Source: Mycoplasmopsis bovigenitalium (lineage in GTDB: Bacteria; Bacillota_I; Bacilli_A; Mycoplasmatales; Metamycoplasmataceae). Taken from it: a stretch of DNA of 64,000 nt. Position numbers and translations under genes: made by a program. Of this stretch, positions 55,419-64,000 are shown piece by piece (position 1 is the stretch's first letter; every line of letters starts with the position of its first letter). Below the pieces are notes generated by a model that saw only the letters and a program-made list of their open reading frames with translations, was not told where the DNA came from and ran no database searches. The stretch is from the NCBI RefSeq assembly GCF_002356075.1, contig NZ_AP017902.1, forward strand, positions 434,001-498,000. The letters run 5' to 3'.

Positions 55419-55425
55419 TTTTTTT
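55398..55425 (+). terminator. Terminator overlapping the end of PQ-loop gene B
   Basis: ACTAACG (55398-55404) / CGTTAGT (55413-55419), then TTTTTTG. The stop codon TAG at 55416 is in the right arm. Confidence 0.85.
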
Positions 55426-55519
55426 GTGCGGTTATGACATGTTGTTTGCTCTGTACATGAAAAATAGTTAACTAGTGAAATTTTTCTTTTATACCTTAGC
55501 ACATCAATAAATTAATATA

Positions 55520-55551
55520 TAAAAACTCAGTTTATTGCTGAGTGTTTTTTC
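55520..55551. terminator. Bidirectional terminator at the end of lipoprotein B
   Basis: ACTCAG (55525-55530) / CTGAGT (55538-55543) with A/T-rich flanks. The lipoprotein stop codon is in the loop. Confidence 0.75.
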
Positions 55552-56485
55552 CTACTTGAGACTGTAGTTTAATCAATTTAGTTAAAGCCATTTTAACATT
55601 ACTCAATGATCAATCTCCATTTATAGAATTATAAACTTCGTTGATTTGTTTAATTAAATCAGGTTTTTCTTTGAAATCGGATTTTAATCTTTTATAAAAG
55701 TCTTCAAAAATTTCATTAAAGAATGAAGCCTCAGTTTGCTTTTCTATGTAAATTGTTTTAGGGAAAGGGAATTTAACTAAATCAATATCGCTTGATATTA
55801 ATTTTAAAATTTGATCTATAGCTTTTTCATAGTCACTATATTCGGGATTGCTAGTTAATTTTTTATTGACATCTTCAAGACTATCTTTAAAGCTAGGGTG
55901 ATTTTCTTCTAAATATCTTTTTAAAATTTCGTAGTCATATTTATAAAACAATAGTTTTAAATCTGTTTCATAAATATTACCAAATTGCTCAGTTAGTCTT
56001 TCCGAATCTTCACTATTTTTTCAAGAAGATTCTGTATCAATTATTTCTTTCCTTACCTTTAAAACAAGATCCTTATTTTTCTTAATAACATTGTCATTCG
56101 GAAACATAATAGACAATTGTTCAAATCAATCAGTAACCCTAATAATTGAAGAAACTATCATATTTTTTTCTATAAGAAATTCAAACTGTCTAATTAATAA
56201 TTGCGGATGCAACAATTTCAACCCCTCCAATTTCTTATTTTTTATTTTCTTATTTATGTTTTTAGCCCCATCCATTCGCCCAAATATAAGAGAGCTTTTA
56301 TTTTTTCCATCTTTTTGTCCATCAGTATTTGGATTGTCTTTATGTTTCCTTATAATAGGTAACTCAAGCTTTGTAAGAGGTTGAGTTTTTTTAGTTTCAG
56401 CATTTTTAGAGCAAGATGCAGCCGCAAACAACGGCGCAATAGCGACTATAGGTGTTCACAAAAATAATTTTTTGTATTTTTTCAT
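55532..56485 (-). CDS. Lipoprotein B, paralog of lipoprotein A
   Basis: 317-residue intact surface lipoprotein. Signal peptide with lipobox AASC (cysteine 25), a K/D/N-rich linker to about residue 70, then an all-helical body (KYDYEILKRYLEEN, DYEKAIDQILKLI, SFFNEIFEDFYKRLK). It is the intact relative of lipoprotein A, which lets the latter's frameshift be placed. AAAGGA before the ATG. Function unknown; a surface antigen or adhesin role is possible but not shown. Orientation is opposite to that of copy A relative to the PQ-loop gene. Confidence 0.85.
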
Positions 56486-56504
56486 AATAAATCCTTTAAA
56501 GTAA

Positions 56505-56717
56505 TTAATTTTTAACAAAATATGCTTTATTGTTTATTCAAACAACATCGCCTGAGAAAATTTTAGTACTTCTTCCATTTGCGGTATTGTTATTAATTTT
56601 AATATTATTTGTTTCTATAAAAAATTTTGCTTGCCCGCCTGTGGAAATGATTTTAGTTAATTTTAAAAACTGACCAAGTGTAATTGAATTACCATCTATT
56701 AAAACCACATTATTCAT
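56505..56717 (-). CDS. yaaA: S4-domain RNA-binding protein YaaA
   Basis: 70 residues: one S4 domain with ITLGQFLKLTKIISTGGQAK and the turn NGRSTKIFSGDVV. Below usual ORF length cut-offs. Follows dnaN by one base (TAAA-ATG) with AGGAG inside the dnaN end, the standard dnaA-dnaN-yaaA order of Firmicutes and mollicutes. Role in translation or recombination operons is not established. Confidence 0.9.
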
Positions 56718-56718
56718 T

Positions 56719-57825
56719 TTATCTCCTTAAAGGGGTTATCAATTGTTTTGAACCAGTGTCTGAGTGAGAAATAATTAAAAATTTAGCAACTCTTTCGTCA
56801 ATAAGAATTGAAATTTCCTCGTCAAAAATTGATATAGCGTCTTTTAGAAAATTATAATTTAAATCAAATTCTATTAAATCCCCTGAGTATTTAAATTTAT
56901 CAGTAGTCGCAACAAATGATCCCACTTCTACAACATTATTAGTGATTTTTAAGCTGCCTTCTTTAACCGCAAAAGAAAGTCTATTTTGCTTGTCACCGTT
57001 TGCTAATCACACTCTATTTAATAAATCATTTAACTCAGTTTTTTCAATTTGAATGCTATGTTTAATATTTAAATTTTCAAATAATGGTTCTGTGTCTTTA
57101 AAAGGAATTGTAACTACCCTTGAAGTTATAACTGTATTTTCGTATTTAATACCTACTTTTATATCGTTGTAGAATAGTGTAATTTCTTCGGGCGCGTCTG
57201 TTGGTATTAGTGAACTTAAATCTTTAGCAACAACCGATATATCAACATTTTCCGTTATTAATCCATTGTGTTTTAATTGATAAAGTGCAAGTCTGTATGA
57301 ATCAGTTGTTGTGAAGTGTAGCGAGTCGTTTTTATTTCTTATATTAATGCACTTGTAAATTAAATTATTGTCTAAACTTGCCGCATGTATAACACTCTTA
57401 ATTGCTTTTTTAAGCTTAGAAGTATTAATTTTTATTTCCTTGACATTTATTATATTGTCAAAAGCCGGAAAACTATTTTCATTAACTAAAGATACTTGGT
57501 AGTTTGAAGTTCCCTGAGAGATGGTTAATAATTGATTATTATCTGTTGAGATATCAATATTTCCCGATAGTTTTTTAATAATAGGTTTAATAACATTAGT
57601 TTGTATTAAAAATTTTCCTGTTGATTCAACTTTTACATTAATATCATCAACATCTATTTGTTTTATTATGTTTATTGAGTCGTTTGAAGTTTTAAGAATT
57701 ATTTTTTCATCCGTGACTTCAATTAAAACACATCTGAAACCATAAAATGTACTAATAGCATCTGAGTACTTTGAGACAATTTCTAAAACTTCATCAAATA
57801 TTTTTTTATTTATTTGAAATTTCAT
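56719..57825 (-). CDS. dnaN: DNA polymerase III beta subunit (sliding clamp)
   Basis: 368-residue processivity clamp; three similar domains. Opens MKFQINKKIFDEVLEIVSKY, with TTTDSYRLALYQ (about 174), conserved in clamps, and a C-terminus ITPLRR in place of the usual MPxRL. AAGGAA precedes the ATG. Separated from dnaA by 122 bases that contain a DnaA box. In-frame TGA (RVWLANG) is tryptophan. Confidence 0.95.
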
Positions 57826-57947
57826 GTTATTCCTTTCATAGAATAAATATATTTTGTGAATTTGTGAATAAGCTAGAAAAAACGGTTTTATAAAGCATTT
57901 TTATAAGTCAAATTCATTTTTTATCATATTTTGTTTTGTTAATAAGT
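57826..57947. promoter_or_regulatory. dnaA-dnaN spacer with a DnaA box
   Basis: 122 bases. TGTGAATAA at 57863-57871 is a perfect TTATNCACA box on the minus strand, with a near-match (TGTGAATTT) just before it at 57855. Part of the origin region. Confidence 0.65.
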
Positions 57948-59360
57948 TTATTGTAATTTGTAAATTTCGTCTGATATCGCAGCAATTGCTCTGTTTGTTG
58001 CTTGGTCAGTTAAATCTTTATTATTTTCTATTTTATTTATAGCATTTAAAATGGTTGTATGGTCTCTATTCCCAAAAAATTTACCAATTTTTTCAAGAGG
58101 AAGTTCTAATTCGGTTCTTATAATATAAATCGCAATATGTCGGGCAACTACTATATCTTGTTTTCTGCTCTTACCAATAATTTCTTTTTTTGCAACTTTA
58201 TAATATTTCGAAACATAATCTAAAATAACATCCGGAGTAACTCGTTCTTTGTTATTGGCAATTGACGAAAGTATGTTATTTACAATTGCTTCGGTATATT
58301 TGCCATTAGTATTTTCTTGTATAGCTTTTCCGTAAAAAGCTAGTCTGTCAATTGCACCAATTAAACTTCTAATTGATTCTTTAAAATTTCGAGTAACAAA
58401 GTTTTTGGCCTCAATTTCTCAATTTTCAGGGCTTAATTTTTTAATAGTTATGAAATATTCTAATATTTTTAATAAATCAGCTTGTTTAGGGGGTTTAATT
58501 TCAAGTTGTAAACCTTGTGTTAATCTTGTAATAAGTCTTCTTTCAAACATGGTATTTAGAGCGGAAACCTGTTTATCAGAAGCAAAAAGTGTATATTTGT
58601 CAGGGGAGTTTAACCTGTGGTCAAGTATCTGATTTATCACATTTAAGGTTGATTTTTTGTTACCTTGACCATAATTTTGAAAATCATCAAACATTAACAC
58701 AGAAACTTCATTAAGTTCTTTTATTCTTGAATATATTTTTTTTTGATTGTTTTCTTGAAGGAGTATTGATATTTCTGTGACAAAATTGGTTGGGTTTATG
58801 TAAATTACTGATTTATCTTGTTTTACCAATTCATTGCCAATAGCGTTGAATAAGTGAGTTTTGCCTAATCCAGAATTCCCAAAAATAAAAACAACATTAA
58901 AAGGACTTAATTCGCTATTTACTAATGATTTTGCCATCTTAACAACATCTTTATTGAATTCAGATTCAATGTAATTTTTAAAAGTAAAGTCAACTAAAAA
59001 GCTTTGATTATTTTTAATGTTTTTTACTACATTTTTCTTTATCGCGCCAACATTTGCATCAAAATCATTATCTTGTTTTTTTATTTTTTTTACACTATTA
59101 ATAATGTAATTTACATATCTTCCAAAAACATCTTTTAATATTTTTTCTAAATTTTCTCTCATTGAAGATTTTATGATATTAATACTTTCTGTTGTCAACT
59201 CAGCATCAATTTCAACATTATCTCCACTTACATTAACAATCTTTAATGCCATAAAAAAGTTTTTTAAAATCATTTTGTCAGTAATTTCAGATTTTGCAAC
59301 ATTTAAAAAACTTTCATTATAAGCCAATAACTTTTCTTCTTTTTGTACTTGAATACTCAC
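57948..59360 (-). CDS. dnaA: Chromosomal replication initiator DnaA
   Basis: 470-residue initiator. GTG start preceded by AGGAGG. Walker A GNSGLGKTH (about residue 160), Walker B VLMFDDFQN (about 222), sensor with FERRLITRLTQGL (about 270), and the DNA-binding signature LPLEKIGKFFGNRDHTTIL near residue 430, where GN replaces the usual GG. The N-terminal domain I and linker II are short and atypical. Placed next to the boxes at 59361-59629. Confidence 0.96.
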
Positions 59361-59442
59361 AAAACCTCCTTTTATAATTAAAATATTAATTAATTTTTAT
59401 TATTTTTAAAATTATTAACTTATTAAAGTGCTTTTTCAAAAG

Positions 59443-59451
59443 TTATCCACA
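59443..59451 (+). promoter_or_regulatory. DnaA box
   Basis: Perfect TTATCCACA in oriC. Confidence 0.85.
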
Positions 59452-59529
59452 TAATTATTTTTTGCTAAAAGTGCTTAATTATAGGAATTTTTGAACTAAA
59501 TTAAAGTTATTTACATACTAAAATTTTAT

Positions 59530-59538
59530 TGTGGATAA
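59530..59538 (-). promoter_or_regulatory. DnaA box
   Basis: Perfect TTATCCACA on the minus strand, opposite orientation to the box at 59443. Confidence 0.85.
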
Positions 59539-59616
59539 TTATGTGCAAAATAAGATTTTTAGCGAAAATTTATTTTTAATAATTTATTTTTATAACTAAT
59601 GAAAAATATTTATGCA

Positions 59617-59622
59617 TATAAT
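59617..59622 (+). promoter_or_regulatory. -10 box of the recD2-like gene, leaderless arrangement
   Basis: TATAAT ends 7 nt before the ATG at 59630; no Shine-Dalgarno between them. Confidence 0.55.
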
Positions 59623-59629
59623 TCATACT

Positions 59630-61777
59630 ATGAATTATGAGTTAAAATCAAAAGAAAAAACATCAAGAGGTGTTTTTAAAAAAATATTATCAGGCGGCCC
59701 TAATGCTAATTGAAACTATACTCTTGCAATTTTTGTCGCCGATGAAGGCGAAAATTTTTCAATTTACTGCACTAATGTTTCATTTAAATTAATGACTCAC
59801 TACGATATCACTTATACTGAAAATCCGAATTCGCGCCATAAATCAAAATTGCTGAAATCTATCTCTGTTAGTGAACCAAAAAATTCTTCAGAGCTAGAAA
59901 AAGTAATGCTGGCAACGAATTCGGGCATTGGCAAGGCAACGATTGAAAAAATGAGAGATAAATTCGGGGAAAATTGAATCGATAATTTCAAAAATAATCC
60001 ACAACCTTTTGCTTTAACTCTTTCATCTAATATTTATGAACGACTTGTAACATTTTTTAAAACATATACTGATAAAAGCTATAATTTTTTCTTAAGTAAT
60101 TCTTTGCAAAAATTACACACACAATTAGTTGAAGATTTTGGCGATAAAGAAGATTTGGTTGAATTACTAAAAACAAAAAATCCTTACACACTAGTCCTTA
60201 AAAATAATTATGATTTTGAAGTGATTGACAAATTAGCTCATTTGTTAACGATGCAAGAAAGCCCGCTGAGATTGCAAGCTTTAATTCATCATTCTGTGAA
60301 TTCATTAATTAATAATTTTAACTCAACGCTTGTTCCCGTTCAAAACGTTTTACAATTGATTGCGAAAGATTCCTACTTTTACAAGCCTGAACAAATTATT
60401 GAAGATATTCAATCTCTTATTCATCAAGGAATATTATATTTTGATAATCAAAAACATTTGCTATCAACTCAAGAAATGCTAGAAAAAGAAATGTTTATAG
60501 CTTCTAAATTATTAAGTTTAAAAAGTTCTAATGCTAAAAAATATGAGTCCGCTCATGCAATAAACGATCTTTCAGAGCTTCAACAACAAGCCTTTAATAA
60601 TGCGGTTCTTGACAATGTTTCAATTATTTCTGGTTTTCCGGGAACGGGCAAGTCTTACATTATTAAACATTTAATTTCTTTTTGATTGAATAATAAAACA
60701 TACAAAAAAAGCGAAATCGCGGTTCTCGCCCCAACAGGTAGAGCAGCTGTTAATATCAAAATTAAACAAGATATTGATGCGAAAACTATTCACAGTTACT
60801 TTAAAATTACACAGCAAAATCATAAAAACAAACTTGTTTCAAATAATAATGACATACAGCCAAAAGTGTTAATAATTGATGAGTTTTCAATGGTGAATAT
60901 TGATATTTTGCATTGTGTGCTTGAAAATTCAATTGATTTAGAAAAAATAGTTTTTGTTGGCGATGTAGATCAATTGCCGTGCATAGGGCCTGGAAATTTA
61001 CTTGATGATTTAATAAAATCAAATAAGTTTAAAATAACTAAACTAGTTGAAATTTTTCGGACTGATAGAGAAGAAATCCCAAACCATTTTTTAAATATTA
61101 AAGAAAACAAGAAACCAGAAATGAATACCGAACATATTCATTGAATAAATTCAACAGAAGATTATTTTAATGAAAAATTAATTGAAATATTCGCGAACAA
61201 AATAAACGATTATGGAATAGAGGATGTTGCTGTGATTATACCTATGCATAAAACACCTCATGGAATAGCAAACATTAATCAACTTTTACAGAAATTTTAT
61301 CTTGATTATCGTTCAACAAAAAATGACCAAATTGAATATTTTACAATTGGATCGGATAAAAAATATTATATTGGCGATAAGGTTATTCAAAACGCAAATG
61401 ACTATGTTTTAGATGTTTACAATGGTGAGATAGGATTTATTAAATCATATGACAGCAAAAACAAAATAATTAAAGTTGATTTTGGTTATAAAATTATTGA
61501 ATATACTCATAGTGAATTTTTAGAATATATAACCTTAGGTTATGCTATATCAGTCCATAAATTCCAAGGATCTGAATCACCTAGTGTTATATTTTGTGTT
61601 TTAAAAGAATATAATTGAGCTATCAATACTAAATTGATTTATACTGCTGTATCTCGCGCGAAAGATGATTTATCGATAGTTGGTGATATAAATTATTATA
61701 TAAATTCAATCACATTAAAAAATAACACGACCGAGTTTATTACATCTTTTAGCAACTTTCTAAATATGGAGGTTTAA
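59630..61777 (+). CDS. recD2: RecD2/TraA-like superfamily 1 DNA helicase
   Basis: 715-residue 5'-3' helicase. N-terminal OB and helix-hairpin domains (ATNSGIGKATIEKM, about residue 102), then the motor: motif I GFPGTGKSY (about 337), motif II VLIIDEFSMV (about 420), motif III GDVDQLPCIGPGNLL (about 443), motif VI TAVSRAKDDLSIVGD (about 670), and the SH3-like ISVHKFQGSESP before it. A RecD2-type enzyme without RecBC, as in Gram-positives. Leaderless promoter; ends just before pth. Confidence 0.9.
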
Positions 61778-62335
61778 ATGAAATTAATTGTTGGATTGGG
61801 TAATATTGGCAATGAATACAGATTTACAAGACATAACGCTGGCTTTTTAACTATTGATAAACTTATTGAAAAAACAGGAGTCCAATTAAATAAAGACAAA
61901 TTTAATGGTCATTATGGAATTGGTGACGGATTCATATTAGCAAAACCTTCAACTTATATGAATAAATCAGGTGATTTTATTCGCGAAATTTGTCGTTTTT
62001 ACAAAATAAATTCCTCAGATGTGATGATAATTTATGATGAAAAAGACTTTAATTTAGGTCAAGCCTCAATTAAAATTGGTGGTTCGTCAGCAGGTCATAA
62101 CGGCGTTACGAGTGTGATGAACAATTTACCAAACAATGATTTTAAAAGACTTCGAATTGGTATTGGAAAAAATCCTAATTATGAACTAAAAGATTGAGTT
62201 TTAAGTAATTTTAAACTTGAAGAAATGCAAATTTTGGAACGAGTAATTACCGCCGCCGCAGACGCAGCAATCTCATTTGTTTACAATGATATAAATATAG
62301 TGATTGAGAAATTTAATGCAGCCAACAAAAAATAA
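61778..62335 (+). CDS. pth: Peptidyl-tRNA hydrolase
   Basis: Recycles peptidyl-tRNA dropped from ribosomes; 185 residues. Catalytic histidine in TRHNAGF (about residue 19), KPSTYMNKSG (about 61), acidic motif YDEKDFNLGQ in place of HDDLD (about 88), and SAGHNGVTSV with the second histidine. The ATG follows the recD2 stop immediately and has GGAGG upstream. Overlaps tilS by 20 bases. Confidence 0.95.
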
Positions 62336-63197
62336 AGTTCTTTTAGCGGTTAGCGGAGGTCCTGACTCAATTTTTCTTTTTCATTGAGCTCTTAATATTT
62401 ATGGGCCAAAAAATATTGTTGTTGCAACAATAAACTATAAAACTAGACAAGAAAGTGATTTAGAAGTCGAATATGTAAGGTCGTTATGTGAAAGTAAAAA
62501 TGTCACATTTGAGTTTAAAACGTTTATATATGAAAAAACATATGGTAATTTTGAATCTTGAGCAAGAGAAAAAAGATACGAATTTTTCAATGAAATTTAC
62601 TTGAAATATGATTGCAAAACTTTATTAACAGGACACCACAAAGACGACTTTATTGAAACAGCACTAATGCAAGAAGAAAGTGGGCGCAAACCGCTTTTTT
62701 ATGGAATAAAAGAGCACAACTTCTTACTTGGAATGCAAATATACAGACCCTTTGTTTTAAAATATTGGAAATCTGAAATTTATCAAAATTTACACAATTG
62801 TAATATTAAATATTTTGAAGATTCATCTAATTTAAATACAAACTTTACTAGAAATAAAATTAGAAAAAATCTTTCAAACTTTTCAAATGGTGAAAAGGAA
62901 TTAATTTTTGCGAGATTTCAATCCTTAAACTTGAAATTGCAAGACCTATCATTAAAAATCAATAAAACTTTTTCATTTTGAAGAGAATCTAAATTTAGTC
63001 AAGACAAATTTCGAGATTTAGAACATAAAGATTACTTAATTTTTAAATATATTATTGAGTTTTACTCAAACATAAAACTAAGTTCACAAAAGATTAATTC
63101 AATTGTAAAATGAGTATTATCGGAAAATCGAACTTCAAAATTTAAACTCAAAGACGATGTTTATCTAATAAAAAAACGCGGATTATTAGTTGCATAG
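62316..63197 (+). CDS. tilS: tRNA(Ile)-lysidine synthase
   Basis: 293 residues; converts C34 to lysidine in the tRNA that reads AUA. ATP-pyrophosphatase P-loop SGGPDS at residues 14-19, HHKDDFIETALM (about 105), SNLNTNFTRNKIR (about 170). The C-terminal tRNA-binding domains are shortened, as in other mycoplasmas. Start chosen at 62316 because it gives the P-loop at the usual distance. Overlaps pth by 20 bases. Confidence 0.95.
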
Positions 63198-63249
63198 TTT
63201 GATATTGAAAATTAATATATAATAATTACATTATTTTAGAAAGGACATC

Positions 63250-64000
63250 ATGAACGACAAAAAACCCATAAACAAAGGTAGAATAATTTGAATATTCATA
63301 TTGTTCGTCATAATTTCTCTTGCTGTATTCGCAATTGGTTATATGCTTTATGAAAGATTAAAACCTGAAGCACAGCAAGTTGGTATTAATGTTTTCCAAG
63401 AACATGTGATTAAAGCATTAAGAGGTAGTGATGATGGAATATTTATAAAATCTGCTAAACAGGATTGATTTAATGGACAAATCTATTATGTATTATCAGA
63501 TGGCGGTATAGATCATCACTTTGTTGCAAGAGTGGGCCGAGAAAATGCTCAACAATGATTTGACCAGTCATTTATTTTAAATCAAGCACTAAAAACAAAA
63601 TTTAGTATAGATGCAAGTGATAATCACACAACACTACTTGATTTGCTTCAAAAATCTGGCCAAACTATTGTAAATGGCACTGTAAAATCTCAAATATCAA
63701 TTGATGCTTTAGGCATTCCATCAAATAAAACACCATTCTGAGAATCGCTATTATTATCAGTTCTTCCACTTCTTATTTGAATAGTTATTGGGTGATGATT
63801 ATTTAGAAGTATTTCAAGAGGCGGGAATATGGTTGGCATGGTTGGCGAAAACAGAAACCCTGCCCAAAAAATCAACAGTAAGAAAAAATTTGACGATATT
63901 GCCGGTAATAAAGAAGCGATCGAAGAAATTAGAGAAATTGTTGATTACCTAAAAAATCCTAAAAAATATGCAACTGCGGGAGCTAGAATGCCGCATGGTA
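63250..64000 (+). CDS. ftsH: ATP-dependent zinc metalloprotease FtsH (5' part)
   Basis: Membrane-bound AAA protease; the window contains the first 250 residues. TM 1 (about 12-33), extracellular domain with a VLSDGGIDHHF segment, TM 2 (about 172-195), then FDDIAGNKEAIEEIREIVDYLKNP, the start of the AAA domain; Walker A is beyond the edge. AAAGGA before the ATG. tilS-ftsH adjacency is typical of mollicutes and Firmicutes. Confidence 0.95.

Larger units (their letters stand above)
59361..59629. other. Probable replication origin (oriC)
   Basis: 269 bases between dnaA and the divergent helicase gene, with perfect DnaA boxes TTATCCACA (59443-59451) and its complement TGTGGATAA (59530-59538), and a one-mismatch box TTATTTACA (59507-59515). 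Between and around lies nearly pure A/T, suited to unwinding. Gene orientation diverges here (dnaA left, recD2 right). Together with the dnaA-dnaN spacer this forms a bipartite origin, as in other mollicutes. Confidence 0.8.

Overview
The window reads as a chromosome segment of a mollicute, most likely a mycoplasma of the hominis/synoviae/bovis type (Mycoplasmopsis-like); the species cannot be fixed from sequence alone. The reasons are very low G+C, TGA read as tryptophan in almost every gene (so genes look chopped under the standard code), wall-less biology with many lipoproteins, and a minimal set of housekeeping genes. The window contains the replication origin: dnaA, dnaN and yaaA on the minus strand (56505-59360), and a DnaA-box-bearing spacer followed by recD2-like helicase, pth, tilS and ftsH on the plus strand (59630-end).

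Layout. 1-4872: nucleoside ABC transporter (BMP-type lipoprotein plus a double ATPase, cut by the window edge), divergent from a 5'-nucleotidase lipoprotein. 4969-13861: Cof-type phosphatase, mnmG-rlmH, class C acid phosphatase lipoprotein, trigger factor, then a tightly overlapping cluster of two SPOUT methyltransferases, a coiled-coil protein, rbgA and a small membrane protein. 13874-22809: an ABC ATPase and a giant FtsX-type permease of about 2661 residues. 22905-24098: a pyruvate dehydrogenase E2 split into separate small genes. 24344-25407: a frameshifted lipoprotein. 25740-32647: pta-ackA, tRNA-Thr, tyrS, ytpR, pdhD, ppa, rbfA. 32702-40334: parE-parC, a membrane protein and an M23-domain lipoprotein. 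40494-45339: cysS-rlmB-SigH-like-rpmG-secE-nusG (the Firmicutes order) facing serS. 45623-48040: rpmH-rnpA-yidC. 48131-56485: accessory region with lplA, a hydrolase, two paralogous PQ-loop membrane proteins, two paralogous lipoproteins, an MFS transporter, a 4-TM protein, insertion-sequence debris and a strange G+C-rich 23-mer. 56505-64000: the origin region.

How parts work together. Surface phosphatases (5'-nucleotidase, P4-like acid phosphatase) plus the nucleoside importer form a nucleotide-scavenging set. Pyruvate dehydrogenase parts (separate lipoyl domain, E2 core, E3), lipoate ligase, phosphotransacetylase and acetate kinase outline pyruvate to acetate with ATP gain. Translation and RNA modification genes dominate the rest.

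Main points for a second look: (i) at least seven genes have a TATAAT-like box ending only 6-7 nt before the ATG and no Shine-Dalgarno, pointing to leaderless mRNAs; (ii) three genes (including essential secE) each lack exactly one A in a poly-A run, and secE also carries a U UUU UUA slippery heptamer; (iii) the E2 split; (iv) the giant permease; (v) the duplicated PQ-loop/lipoprotein module flanking mobile-element remnants. All product names come from reading motifs by eye; no database search was run.
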